A DNA stretch of 64,000 bases, from assembly GCA_030386875.1 (NCBI GenBank), contig CM059576.1, forward strand, positions 20,563,058 to 20,627,057. The letters are read 5' to 3'. Origin of the DNA: Morinoia aosen. Its lineage: Eukaryota; Arthropoda; Malacostraca; Amphipoda; Talitridae. The notes below the pieces were generated by a model. The model was not told the DNA's origin and made no database searches. It saw nothing but the letters and a program-made list of their open reading frames with translations. A program made the translations under genes and the position numbers. Position 1 is the stretch's first letter. The number at the start of each line of letters is the position of its first letter. Shown piece after piece: positions 20,440 through 34,168 of this stretch.

Positions 20440-21060
20440 GAACTTACCGTGTTTAATTCTTTTTTCTGTTTACTGGCAGTGTCTACAAACAAATTGAGGG
20501 CTTGGGAATTGGGCCTTCCACTCGGTCCAACTTTTGCGAACATTTTTATGTGTTTCCATGAAAAATTGTGGCTCCAAAACTGTCCTTCCTCTTTTAAGCC
20601 TATCCTGTACAAGCGTTATGTTGACGACACCTGTGTTCTGTTCAAACGTGAAACTGATGTGCAATTATTTCTGCAATATTTGAATGTTCAGCATGCTAGT
20701 ATTAGGTTTACTGTATGTTGAGAACTTATTCACCAATGTTCAGTAGATTTAGAACATGGAAATTCTCTTAATTTTTCACGGTAAAGTTTACAGGGCGGAC
20801 AATAGATTTTTTACCTCTGTTTTTAGAAAACAAAGTTTTACCGGTCTAGGCCTCAGCTTTTTTAGTTTCTGTTGCAGATCCTTTAAAGCAAACAGACTAT
20901 TCACTTTAATCAATAGAGCCTATAGGATTTTTTCCACCTATGATAACCTTCACCATGAATTTGAGTTCCTCAAGTCTTACATCTGTTCCAACGGTTTTCC
21001 TGTCGTGGAAAATATTGATTCACTACTGGAAATGAGTGTAATGTTGTGTGTTTGGGTCAT
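20440..21060 (+). pseudogene. Penelope-like element E, reverse transcriptase fragment
   Basis: Starts near the RT block VYKQIEGLG, then shifts frame and continues LPLGPTFANIFMCFHEKLW, NCPSSFKPILYKRYVDD with the intact catalytic box YVDD at 20617-20628, and LFLQYLNVQHASIRF. A stop at about 20719 ends this frame. The thumb follows after a gap as VYRADNRFFTSVFRKQSF, TGLGLSFFSFCCRSF and LINRAYRIFSTYDNLHHEF, and fades after GFPVVENIDSLLE at about 21030. No GIY-YIG domain follows. At least two frame breaks and both ends missing make it a relic. It is close in wording to PLE A (NCPSSFKP versus NQCPTSFKP), so probably the same lineage. Confidence 0.85.
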
Positions 21061-22813
21061 CACTATCTAAACTCTTCTCTTTCGTACACCCCTTTATATT
21101 GACAAGAACTATTGCAATAAAAGTAAAATATGAACATTTTTGTTTCAGACCTATGACAGACAAAGCTCGCATTTGTATAAATTAGAACTATTAGATAAGG
21201 GAAAACCAAGAGGTACCAGCATTTCACCTCGGACATTGATTTCAAAAACGTTCAAACATTCAAATTAACTGACTTAATTTCCTTTTGTATTTTGTAGAAA
21301 GCTATTTCTGTATCACTATTGAGGTCGATGTCCACCGAGGCGAAAAGGCTGAGGGCGCTCACCCACGGTGTGGTGTTTTCGATGTTTCAAAATTCCACAC
21401 ACACTGGAGTTTCGGCCAGTATTAAAGAACAGAAAGTTGACAATTCAATTCCCTATCCAGGCGTTTGGAATCAGTGGCAGCTCGGTTGGCGTAGCCCTAA
21501 TTACGTCGTAGAGTTAATCATGGGAAACTTTAAAAAACTCATCACAAGATGATATGTTACAACTTCATAGGAATGAAGTATTCTAGTTCCTCAGTGCGTT
21601 TTTAATTACTCACAGAAGTTAAGCTACTCGTACCATCAGTGAAGTAAGTTTGAAAAACGTGCTGAATACCTGAACGGAACCAGTGTAAGGCTACTATGCA
21701 ATAAATAAATCGGTGGATATTAGATGCATTCAATATCGCATTTATACAGGAAAATGTTGGGGAATACAAAATTCGAGCTCAGTTGTAGTGAACATTTGCC
21801 GTGTAAGAAATAAGAAGAATATTTAACACTCATCCGACGGTAAATCTTCACAGATGATATTTTCGCTGTTTGGTAAATACTCATCTGAGACTAATTTATC
21901 TGTGAACAATATATCGATACTCACCTGTGACTGAATGATCGATTCTATGCTTCAATTGATGTATACTCACCAATGAATTATTGATCATCCATGATCAATG
22001 TTCATCCGCCAGTAACTGACTAATCCTCATCCACGATTAATTGATCGATGTTCATCCTTGCCTAATCAATACGTGGCTGAAGGATCCACTCTTCGGGAAA
22101 GAAGGATACCAAGAATGGTACACGTACTCGAGGAGGAATGTTACACGTATGTAATATATTCGAAATAATGTGATCTCTTTCTGATAATGCTCAAAATCTA
22201 GCATTTTAGAAAGAAATTCCATTCATTTTAAACCAATAAAGTAACCTAGTTTCTTTGATACATTGAGGAATTTTAAAAAATTCAATTATAATTTGTTTAT
22301 TTAACGTTTACATGCTATTTGACAGCATTTTCTCAGACCGTCCACTTAGAAGTTAAAAAACAATGAAATGGGAAAAATTCCATAGTCGAACATTAAGAAG
22401 TAAAAATTAATCAAAAAGATTATTTACAAAAGAAATAACATAAAAAACATAATTAGCTTCTGAATGACATAATATGATCAATGATGATTCTTAGTTAGCG
22501 ATGAGCTAACGAAAGTATAAGTGATATATGTGTCTAGTTTCCAATGTGAATTCCTCTTCTTTAACAAACATACATTGGATAAAGTACAAAGATTGATCGT
22601 AGCACCACAAATAAGTTGTATCCAAGGACTGCAAGTGGGTGACGCCATGTCGTATCCTGTGTGTGTCGTTGGAAATGTCGCTGAAGATACCAACGTCCTT
22701 TGCCTCTCTCCCCGCTATCGACACCCACACTCACAACCATCGTAGTGTTCTTAACAAAACAGGGGCCCGGTCTCAGGCTCGTGATAGGTCTTGTCAAGAA
22801 AATTTGATTGAAA
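21061..22813. other. Anonymous DNA with a degenerate tcatc-type repeat
   Basis: About 21838-22075 repeats diverged words such as actcatctg, actcacctgtgac, gttcatccg and attgatcgatg at roughly 25-45 bp spacing. No gene is recognised in the rest. The right border at 22813 is the edge of the tandem array. Confidence 0.5.
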
Positions 22814-25800
22814 ACCAGCACAGACCGGGGCGGACCACACATACACACCCCCACACACACACACACCTCAACACCCAAAACCTTCACACTCTTACACACA
22901 CTCCCACACACACAGACACACCTATACACATAGACATGCAGTGCACACTTTTAAAAAATAACCACAATTAGCCAACACAATCAGATACACCATCGTCTCA
23001 ATTCACAAACCGATGTGTACAATGGACATTTTAGGCTCTATGTTTACCTTTCGAACACAAAATCAATTCATTTTCCGACACCATTACCAAATAAAAACGT
23101 AACCTAAGCCCATATTAACAGTTTAAAAATCATTTCACAGACCGTGATCTTTCAAATTTGGACACGGATCTAAGAGACATCGGTTACACACTGAATTCTG
23201 AAATTTCTTTTCTGTCTGGGAATTTTCTTGGTCTATATCCGAATAACTGAAGATATGCGCTGCAGGAGCACAGCTTTGAGGGGTAACTAACATTTTCCAT
23301 GAATAACACAACCTCAACAAATCAATCACATCTACTCTTATAAAATGACTACACCAATCACAATTCAACCAATAAGTTCACCAATCACTTCCGAACCAAA
23401 CCCAAATTAATATAACCAACTCAACCCAACCTAAAGTAATCTAACCCCACCTAGTCTAATGAAACCTAACATAACCAATTTTATCCCCACCTGACTTTAT
23501 AACCTCATGTATCCAATTTTTTGGTTTAATTTGTAACCACTCTTATTGTATTCTATTTAACTTACCGTCAATCCCTTGTTTCTCATCAATTTACACAAAG
23601 TCATTTAACCTTTCCTACTCAAAATTATATAGCTTCACCTAAATCAAAACTTAAAATTACATAAATCCCTAATATGAAACGCGACTGAAACTTTGTTTAC
23701 AATATTACATACAGAATCCTGGGAGAATGAAATTTTAATATTAAATCACGAATTCACCTAAGGTCAAAAATGCTTACAAGACTATCAATATGTTCGTTCA
23801 TTCTACCAGAATACATTACATGTTACCTATAACTAATTTAAATTACATGAGCCTCATTCCAAATTTTAATCATACATGCGGTTAAAAAATAAATGACATT
23901 CTACCAAAGCTATTTCAAATTCCGCCAAAGCCTGACGTAGGCAAATTACGCTTCCCATAACCCCCAAAAATTGCCACCTCAGACATCAAAATACATTACT
24001 CACCTGCATCAGCTAGAAATAACCTTGCGTTCTTAAAATTCATTTCAAACCTTCAAGAGAAAACAACAAATATTAACCAACTTCGTGTCACATCCAATTA
24101 CTATCAATACCTTTCCAAACTAACCACAAGAACCAAATGTATTCTTGTTCTCACGAATAAATCATGTGAATGAGCTGTACATTACCATACATCAGATGGC
24201 GTCGCAGTTATTCATGCAGAGCCTTTAAATAATCCAATCCTTCTCCAATCTATAACAAACAACCATAAATCCTCAATAAAATATAAATCATCACCAAAAT
24301 AAACAAACATCGCAATACCACATCAAAACGAAAGCTAATTCTCGTTTCATACAACAACATCGACACCTGTTCATCTTCATTGGCTTCATAATGATGGGAC
24401 GCGCCGTCGCGCGGTTAAATTCGAAGGTTGAGAAAATGAAATCTGAGTTCTTGCGCCGCTCTACGGGTGCTACGCACCTCGCAGAGCGGCATAATTGCAG
24501 CTCTTATATTAGTCACACTCGACGGGCACTGAATTTACCTTACAAAAACTTTCAAACTCTAAAAAAATGCCATTTCTGTCTCATTTTTACACATTTCCAG
24601 TGTAGTTACCGTGTACAGTTTACTAACGGGCTTAAAGGCATCAGTCTGTATGGTTATTAAAGTATTATCTGCAGCGGTTCTCGTCTTTTTTGCGTTTTTG
24701 CATTGCAAATACAATTTCAATATCCCTCAACGTTTTTGTCTAACTCTTCCTAAATTTTCCACATGCTTCGTTATTGCACAAGTCGAAATGTCCGACATTG
24801 CCACAAAAATAGTTCACAACACGTTCCACTGACGAAATAACGGACAAAACATTTAACACAACTTATTTCTCCCTATATCAAACAATTATGAATAAACATA
24901 ATATAATCAACAACATTCGCACCCTGCTTTTGACTCCGCTTCATATGAGCCCAAAATGAATTCTCTACCTGATTTCAAAGTACCCTTCATCGTAAATTTG
25001 AACATGCATACAATTTTCGAAAATTACTCATTCACCCCAAAATGTCGATAGGTCAAATCTCAAAATGTCAGCATAAACAGACATACATATGTACATTGTA
25101 TCAAAATTTCCAACATCTACCTGCAATGCACATAAAATCATATGCCTAATTCAAACTACACTCAATTGATAACCGAGTTCACCAATGCATCATCATTTAC
25201 CATGAAAACAAAACCATTACCTCTCAATATAACTCAATCTCACTTTCTCCACACGAAAAATGAGCTATCGCCCCCCTACATCAGACCGCACGCTTCGTGC
25301 AAACTGCAACCATGATCTCTGCGAAATAAGTTATTTCGCGAACATCAAATTTAAATTTTCGTTCCAAGAAGAGACATTGTGTATCCCAAACTAACTGAAA
25401 ACATGCACAGCTCAAGGGAGAGCTTTGAGGGGTAACTCAAGTAAGAAATTCTGTTATGCATTTACTCAATATTTTCATCTTTAAAGACAGCATTGAAGCA
25501 AAAACTAAGCTTGACATACATTAAGTGACTTCTCATTAAAGATTCATTCAAATTTCGGCATCGAAATAATTGAAATGACCCATTCCTATAATTTCTAAAT
25601 GAATTCATGTTCGTGATTTCACCCGTAAATGTTCAATTTAACTCCCGAAAAACATAATAGAATCGATCCTTCCATCATATTCAATAGCTTCACTGGTTTA
25701 CACCGCCTAAACAACTTAGCACCATTTTCTATGTTAAAATGCGAGTTCTTTCATATCTTGAATTCTCATACAGAGGTATTTCCGACTCATGAGCCGATAA

Positions 25801-28597
25801 TATTTCCATCTAGTACCACAAATAATTCTCAAAAACTCATCGACATACGAAGCTTTGAACAACGCTTTCGTTTTGTTTTTCAAGTCACTACCCAAACTTG
25901 TACAGTGTCTCAAAATGACTGAACATACCTCCTGCTTGAGCACGGCTTCGAGGGGTAACTCAAGTCAAAAATGCTGTTCCTACTTCACTCAATATCTAAG
26001 TATTTCAGGCAAAGATTCAAGTAACAACGAAGCTTGACATACATAAATGAGTTATACATTAATAGATAGGAGTTATATCAACAAATCATAACTATTTTGT
26101 ATCCACATCTTGCTTGTTATCCCAGTCATAAAGGACACACACACGGCAGGCCGCGTCTTTGAGGACCAATTCGCCCATCGAACAGGCATTACACTTGAAA
26201 TTTATGAATATGGGAAATCAATAATTTCTGTTCCTATTACGAAATTTATCGAGTTGGAATCATTTTAAATGTACGTATCATGTTAATCTTCAGTAGACAA
26301 TGTTAACAATTTCTTTTCAACTTTCGTTTCATTGAAGAAAGGGGACACTTTTCCCTTTCAACAACTTATGGGTTGATTTCGTATCTCTCTTCATGAAAAA
26401 CTGATGTAACAGTTGACTGTGCGGAATGACTGCAGTGGGACAGAAGGATGGATTCTCCTAACAACGCCCTTTAATCAACAAGTATCCCATTGAAATAATT
26501 TTCTATCCATTACAAAGACAATTTTATGAGGGTTAACAATTCCATTCCAAAAATGAGTTATAATTGAAGTCACTTTACATGCTCAGTACGATGATGCGGA
26601 CACTTTAACATTAGTTTTGTCATCTTTCTAGTTCTAACATCATTTACATTACAACTTCTACAAGCAGCACAAGATTTCAGCCTCAAATTCTGAACCTCAT
26701 TTAGGTATTGCAACTGCAAACCGCCTTCCATACCGATTTTCTCGACTTAGACGAAAATTTTAAGCTCAATTCACATTTTTTTTTTCTGTACCAAAACTTG
26801 TTGGAAGTGAAATAATCCTACCATAAGGTAAATCGCATGTTTTAAACACATTTGTTCTCTATAAAATTTCCTGTGAAACGAATATAAACCATTGAAAATG
26901 ATGAATTACGCGTCATGTAAAAAAAAACCATGAATTTCAAGGCAAAAAAAGGCACTTACAATGTTTACCTCGAAATACAATATATTTTTATGAACTCTAA
27001 CAACACATTAAAACACTCAAAACTTAGCAAAATCGCTTCCTATGGAAAGAAATTGGAAAAAACTTTGAACTTCAATGATTAATTTAAATATATTGTTTCG
27101 TAATCGAAAAACAGCACAGCACCAAGTTCATGAAAATGGGCATCCATATAAAACCTTTAAACTCGATAAAGTTCCATTTCAGGCCCCAAATTCAGTCATT
27201 AAAAAAATTTCGCATTCTGGAGACTTCATTACAAGGTGGATCGGTATCCAGTTTTTGCGTTAGATTGGCAAATTTTTGCGATTCCTCCCTAAGGTTTGAT
27301 GTTTTTTCAAATTTGAACAAAAAGTTGAAGGCCTACAACTTTGAGACACGAGTATCAATCGAAAGATCTCCTCAAGACGCATCTTTCAAGTGATTTTCAG
27401 CTCCCTCGAAGGTGAGGAAGTGGGCTTCAGGGGTGAAGGAAAGGCAAAAATGGCCTGGAAAAGTGAAAATAATGTCTCACGCTCAAACAAACCCGAAATT
27501 CAACCTGCCCAAAAACTTTTGAATGCACGACAAAAAACCGAGCAGAAAATGTTAAATGAAGTTTTCCGTAGATCGCCCCCATTTTCCTAAAACAGGTTCG
27601 GAACATTTTTTGGGGGTGTTGGGGGTTGTGTTTGGAACCATTTTTTGAGAAAAGTTTTGCTCATGATGAACTGTAAACCTAATAACTTTGAGAAAAAGGT
27701 TGAAACTAGGTCGTATCAAATTTTCAAGTCACCAATCAATCAAACAACGTCACAACTGGCGTTCGAAAATGACCTTATAAAAAACGCGTTTTTTTACTTG
27801 AACTTTAAAGTTGCGCACCACTCAAGTTTTCAAAGCTGGCACTCTGTAAAACTCGCTGGGTATATTACAAAGCTTTCTAAACGAGACTACAAAGTTTGAC
27901 ACCCCCAGGTATTACCGTTCAATACTTAGGCAAACTCAAACCTCACACAAAATTTTCGAAAATTTTGAGGACAACTTTTACCCCAAGTTGTGTCGAAACT
28001 TGATCGCTTCGAGAGCCGCTGATTTTATGAGGCTTAGAACTTTTGGAAATGTACGAGCTATCAAACTTTGAAAGATTTAACCTGCGTGGTTTTCTCAAAA
28101 TAATTCTCCAAATTTCGTCAAAAATACCCTAAAAATTTTTCGCAAACTTTGAGGGGCAAAGAGGGATACTTTTTACGAACGGATCGCAAAATGGCAACGT
28201 TGGCGTATACTCCATTGTTTCGTCTACCACATGCTGGAATAAGAGCCGCCTAAAGGCATTCTATGGGTGTTTGGCAGCAGTTTGAAAATGTGTCATTTCG
28301 GTCGATTTTCGACCTTTGAACGGCCATTGAAGGAAAAGTTCTCGCACGATCTCGAAGAAAAAAGCTTAGGTTCATGTCAAAAGGGCCTTTTATGTGCCTG
28401 CCAAATTTGAAGGCGCTGCGACGACGCGTTCGAGGGGCTACCCTATAAAAAGGCGACATCAATAGAAGGAACAATCCTTCGGTGAACGCCACGCGGCGTC
28501 TAGGGTAAGTGGTGTTCATCTTCCTTTGAATCTGTGCGCGTATGGGTCTTGGTTTTTTCACCGGATTTTCGCTAAGACGTCCGCCGGGCGCACAGAA
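22814..28597 (+). repeat. Array unit 0 (5784 bp, diverged edge copy)
   Basis: First unit at the left edge. Landmarks: (CA)n block 22833-22935; degenerate CTAACC minisatellite about 23400-23480; hairpin module 24398-24490; no usable B box (about 25610-25630 is decayed); end homologous to other units up to the tccgccgggcg/ggggcggac junction hairpin at 28580-28620. It carries many substitutions and indels that the other units do not share, as expected for an edge copy that escapes homogenisation. It has the longest unit length. Confidence 0.9.
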
Positions 28598-30070
28598 ACC
28601 AGCACAGACCGGGGGCGGACCACAAACACACACACACACCCACACACACACACACCTCAACACCCCAAACCTTCACACTCTTACACACACTCCCACACAC
28701 ACACACACACATGCACACAAACACATGTAGGGCACACTTAAAAAAATAACCACAATTATCCAACACAATCAGATACACCATCGTCTCAAATCACAAAACG
28801 ATACGTACAATATATATATTCCACTCTACGCTCTATGTTTAACTTCCAAACACCAACATCAATTCATTTTCCGATTCCATTAACAAATAACATGTATAAA
28901 ACTTCCAAACCGTATATTTACAGGTCAAAAATCATTTCACCGACCTATTTTTATGAATAACACATCCCTATCAAATCAATCAGATGGAAACGTCTTATAT
29001 TATTAACGCAACCTAAACTAACCTAACTCAAAAAGTCTAATATAACCCAACCTAAACTAATCTAACCCAACCTAAACTAATCTACCCCAACCTAAACTAA
29101 TCTAACCCAAGCTAGTCTAATCTAACCCAACCTAGTCTATTCTGAACCAACCAAAGCTATTTTATGATGAGTAGAAAAGAAAACCTATTCTATCATATTT
29201 TATTGTTGAATTTTTGACCTCTCTTATTTTATTCCATCTAACTTGACGTCCAACCTCTGTTTCGTATCAATTTACCCAACGGAATTTAACCTATGCTGCA
29301 AAAAATGGAATACCTTCACCTAAATCAAAACTTAAAATTACCTAAATCCCTTACATGAAGATCGACTGCAAGTCGCTTCACAACATTCTAAACCGAGTCA
29401 AGAAGAAATAGAAATTACAGTATAAAATCCAGATATTACCTCCGGTCGAACATACTTAAAACCATATAAATATGATTGTCCATTCGACCAGAATATATTA
29501 AACAATTCCTAGTCCCAAGTTGAACTACATGAGCCTCATTCAAAATTCTACTTACACATGTGGGTAAAAAAATACATTCTTTAAAAGCTATTCAAAATTT
29601 CACCAAACCCAGATGTACGAAAATTTGTTCTCATAACCCACAAAAATTAGCCACCTCTCAAATCAGAATAGAATACTCACTTTCACAGGCGATACTAACC
29701 TTTTGTTCTGAAAATTCATTTGAAACCTTCAACAGAAAACGCCAAATATTCACCAACTTCATGACATATTCAATTTTTATCAATATTCTCAAATGAACCC
29801 CAAAAATCTAAAATATATTTGTTTCCAGGAATAAATGATGTGAATTAGCTGTAAATCACCACATATCAGATGGCGTCTCAGTTATTCATTGCAGAGCCTT
29901 TATATAATCCAATCCCGCAACAATCAAAAACAAAACAGCAATCAATCATAAATAAAATAAAAATCACTAAATGAAACTACAACCGCAATCCGGCATCAAA
30001 ACCAAAGATAATTCTCGTTTAATAGAAAAATATCGACACCTGTTCAGCTCCTTACAGATAATCATTGGGG

Positions 30071-30162
30071 AACGCGCTGTCGCGCGTTAAATTCAGGGGT
30101 CGAGTAAATCGAGCTTATGTTTTGGGGCCGCTCGACGAGCGCTACGCAACTCGCCGAGCGGC
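30071..30162. repeat. 92-nt GC-rich three-hairpin module (representative; one in each unit)
   Basis: Three inverted repeats in a row: aacgcg-ctgtcg-cgcgtt; tcga-gtaaa-tcga; and gccgctcg...cgagcggc with an inner cgag/ctcg pairing, about a 36-nt stem-loop. Copies lie at 24398-24490, 30071-30162, 35534-35625, 41031-41122, 46568-46659, 52037-52128, 57511-57602 and 63060-63151. The length is 92 nt in seven and 93 in the diverged unit 0. The large stem is gccgctcg/cgagcggc in most units, gccactcg/cgagtggc in units 2 and 5, and gccgctct/agagcggc in unit 0, so paired positions change together. It could be a structured RNA, a cruciform, or a protein-binding palindrome; strand and function are unknown. 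Confidence 0.75.
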
Positions 30163-31842
30163 ATAATTGTTGCTCAGATATTAGTCTAACTCGAGGGACA
30201 CTGCATTTACTTCGAATCACTTCCAAACTCTGAAAAATACAATTTTTGTGTCATTTTTACGCACTTTTAGCGTATTCACCCCGTAGAGTTTACTAACGGC
30301 CCTAAAAGTATCTGTCTGTATGGTAATCAAATTGGTAGTTGCAGCGATTCTCATTTTTTATCGTATTTCCATTGAAAATAACATTTTAATATCCGTGGAC
30401 TTTTATCGAAATTTTTCATAAATTCTTAAAATGCGTGGTCATTGCACAAGTCGAAATGTCCCATTTGGCCCCAAAAACGGTTCAAAACACGTTCCAATGA
30501 CGAAATAACGGCCAAAACATTTTTAAAAACTCATTTGTCCGTATATAAAAAATTAATGAATCAAAGAAATTTTAGCACCATAATTCACACCCTGCTTTGG
30601 ATTCCGCTTCATTTGAGCCCAAAATGAAGTTTCTAGCTTATTTCTAAGTACCCCAAATCGTCAAATTAAACAAGTATGGAATTTTAGAAAATTACTCATT
30701 TTCCCCAAAATATCATTTGGACCGTTCTCAAAACGTCAATATAGACACTACTCATTTATATCTACGTTGTATCAAAATATCGGACGTATAGCTTCAATGC
30801 AGAAAAAGATATGCCTAATTAAAATTTCACTCAATTGTTGACCGAGTTCACCGATGCATCATCATTGAAAATGAAAAAAAATCAATATCTTAGATAACTC
30901 CCACTTGCTGAAGACGAAAGAAATGCTATCACTTATCTACATCCTCACGTATCATGCAAATTTCGGCACTGAAGAATGTGAAATGAGTGATTTTCTGAAT
31001 TTCCAAATAAATTCATGTTTTGGGATTTGAACACGCAACTGGTCAATTTTCGTCCCGAAAAACATTACAAAATCTTTTTTCTCATCATATACAATAGCTT
31101 GACCGATTTGCAGCCCCCAATGAACTCACTAACAGCATCTACGTTTGAGTGAGTGAAATTCCCCATTTAAGATCATAATTCCTCAAAATGAGGCATTTCA
31201 TGAGCGGAAACAATTTTCATGTGTTACCACCTCTATGTCCCATTTTCTTACCGAAATAGAAGCCTGAACAAAGTCCGAGTGAGAATTTACGAATTTTCGG
31301 AAATATTTCAGTAATAATATTTTAGTTTCCGTAAATAAAATATTTGAGATCCGCAAAACCTCTCAAAAATTCAATCCATATCAGGAACACACACTCACAA
31401 AATATGAGCCATGAGTGAGCGTCGAAACAGTGTCTACTCACTCACACTCAGTTTTTCCTATAAACGATACGTGCAACTGATGGGAATATGAGTGAGTAAA
31501 TCAATGAGTTCTCGTACTTATTCCCAAACAAAGTTTCAGTGCACAGCTCAAAAGTTCCTGACTTAAAAGACCCTCCAATATCTTCTCTCAATCATCAAAA
31601 TTAATGAGCGAAACATCAACTCACAGTACCCCATATCGTGATCGACAGCCCCAGCATGATGCGCTCTATTCCAAAACGCTTGTTTATTAATGAGCCGTTT
31701 CCAATACGAAATGTGTGTATCAGTATCTCGACCATTTGCAGGCATATTTCAGAATTCCATGAATAAAATACGCCGATAAAAACTCATCATGAATTTTGAT
31801 CCACAATCAAATAGCTCAAATACGAGATATCGCTCGATTTTG

Positions 31843-31851
31843 ATGAGTCAT
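31843..31851. promoter_or_regulatory. ATGAGTCAT palindrome in a TGAGTGA-rich segment (representative)
   Basis: ATGAGTCAT is the palindromic site bound by bZIP proteins of the AP-1/GCN4 type. It is kept in units 1-5 (31843, 37301, 42798, 48339, 53803) and lost in unit 6. The surrounding 1.4 kb of each unit (about 31100-32560 in unit 1) is unusually rich in tgagtga, actcactc and atgagt words. A short site of this kind can arise by chance, so function is only a suggestion. Confidence 0.3.
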
Positions 31852-34127
31852 TGATGTCATTTGCCGAGGATTATATTGTTTGCATGCTCATTGTATCATA
31901 ACTAAAATCCCTAGCCGGCAACTCTGCAAAACCTCTCATTCTTCAACACTCGCCAACAGTTTCTTCCTCTTCAAAACGCAAAGTGAGCAGAAATGAGCGT
32001 TTTAAAATTTCACTCACTTTGCATATATATGAGAGCATCTACTACAACACTTTTATCATGGTCGCATTCATTGAAACGCACAACATTGGTGCTTACCTCA
32101 AGTTGGAAACAAATGGCATCGCGGTTCTTAGGACTAGCGTCGCACAAATTAACAGCGAAATCGATGTACGAGAAAAAAATGAGCTCATTTTCTGGTATAT
32201 ATCATTCAATAGATTTCTTAACAATAAAATAATATGATACAGTCATCAAAAATTGACGTTTGGGACACTGAAACTTTTCGAGAAAATCGATATCAAATAT
32301 TGCGTCGACTTGCAGTATTCGGCCCATTGTCTCTAAGCATCTGGACTTGTAAATTTCACGACTCGAAATTTTGGATCTGAAAAAAAAATTTCAAATGAGC
32401 CGTCGGAGGTGCAAAGACTTTACCTAAGGGTAAATCGGCAATTTGCAACACATTTCATCTCTATATATTTTTTCGTACGACGTCGATAAACGCATCAAAA
32501 AAGTGAAAATTGATGCATACTCTAATTGAGTGAAAAATGAGTGCTCAAAAATACGTTTTATCGGGGTCACTTCTGAGAGAACAAATATTTCTAACAACTC
32601 TAGCAACACTCTCGATGCCTCTAAAAATTGCTGCGTGTCCCTAAATGAATGTAAAATGTGTAAAACTTCGAAATCGAAAAAATCATCACCAAACACTCAT
32701 TTCTTAACAAAACTAACGAAAACATCAATTTTCTGTCGTTACTTAAACATAAGTGTGGTCGAAAATCCATGAAAAGCCTTATAGATGCCTTAAATTGGGA
32801 TCGAATGTTTCACCCCTAAGGACTTAGAAAAATCACGAGATTTGAGCCCCAATTTTAGTTTTTTGGATTTTTCTCAAAAGTTTATTGAGCTACAACTTTG
32901 AGTTTGGTACCAAACGAAAGGTCTCGCCAAGACGCATCATTCATGAGAATTTCGATATCCTGAGGCATGAAAAAAGGGGTCTCAGAGAAGATAGAAAGTG
33001 CTATTTTACTGTTGAAATCGCAAAATTCGATAAAACGAAAAAAAATTTCAAGTAATCTTTCCACAAAAAAGTCTTCGTATGTAGGATCGCAAAACTCGCA
33101 AAAAATGTTAAATGAAGTTTTTCGTCAGTCGCACCCATTTTCCACACGCACGCTTGGAAAGATTTTCAGAGGTTTTGGGGGCTGTGTTTGGGACAGTTTT
33201 TTAAAAAAAGTATTGCTCACGATGGTCTGTAAATTTGATAACTTTGAGAAAAAGATTCATTCTCGGAGGTATTAAAGTTTGGAATCTCCACTCGATCAAA
33301 CAACGCCAGAAATGGCGGCCAAAAATGACCTTTAAAAAAACTCGTTTTTTTACTTCAACTTTAAAGTTGCACAAAATCTAAGTAACCCATGATGGCACTC
33401 TGTAAAACATATTTGGAATACTACAAAGCTTTTCGAACAAGCCCTCAAGGTTTGAGACCTCCAGGTATCGTCCCCAAAACTCAGGACTATGTTTGGACGA
33501 CGTCCCGAAATCTTATAAATTTTTGAAAAAAATTAAATCCAAATTTACATCGAAACTTAATCGTTTTGAGAATTGCTGATTTTATGGTGAGTAGAACTTC
33601 CAAAAATCTATCACCTATCAAAGTTTGAAATTGCAAACTCACGTAGTTTGTCCAATAAAAAATGTCAAAATTTCGACTGAAATCGAAAAAAAATTTTTGG
33701 TCAACTTTGAGGAGCTCAAAGGGATACTTTTTATCAACGTATCGCAAAATGGCAACCTCAGCACCTACTCCAACATTTTATCTACCACATCCTGTAATTT
33801 AGGCCGCCTAGGTGCATTCTAAGTATGTTTGGCAGCAGTTTGAAAAAGTGCAATTTTTGGCTATTTTTCACCATTGAACCTTCATTAAATTTAAAATTTT
33901 CGCACGATCGAAACGAAACTTGGCACAGATAATGTCGAGATGGAGGTCTTTCTGCTCACCAAATTTGAGCGCGCTGGGACCAGCCGTTTCCGAGAATGCG
34001 CCCATGCACTACACGTACGCACTACAGTCCTTCTTTACTCGGCGCGGCCACCCAGATTTTTATGAAATTTTTTTTTTTTTTTTTTTTGCGCTATTTTGTT
34101 TTAGTTTTCCTCCGGAACCTCTGCGAG

Positions 34128-34168
34128 GGTCCGCCCGCGCAAAAACCAGCACAGACCGGGGGCGGACC
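34128..34168. repeat. Junction hairpin next to the (CA)n block (representative)
   Basis: GGTCCGCCC and GGGCGGACC form a 9-bp inverted repeat around gcgcaaaaaccagcacagaccgg. The same structure spans the unit 2/3, 3/4, 4/5, 5/6 and 6/7 junctions (the 3' arm in unit 6 is cut to gggcggac). Just upstream a second small hairpin exists in two forms, cctctgcgagg and cctcaaaaagagg, both able to pair cctc with gagg. Confidence 0.75.

Larger units (their letters stand above)
28598..34144 (+). repeat. Array unit 1 (5547 bp)
   Basis: Landmarks: (CA)n 28619-28725; minisatellite 29010-29160; hairpin module 30071-30162; B box region 31022-31039 (one substitution, aacacgc); ATGAGTCAT 31843-31851; poly-T about 34068-34087; end variant cctctgcgagg. 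Its last kilobase (from about 33200) matches the end of unit 4 nearly base for base, about 16.5 kb away, while its first half is closer to unit 3. Confidence 0.93.

Noticed and set aside
29010-29160. True telomeric repeat
   Set aside because: The period is 20 bp, the words differ from pure CCTAA, and the block lies inside each array unit.
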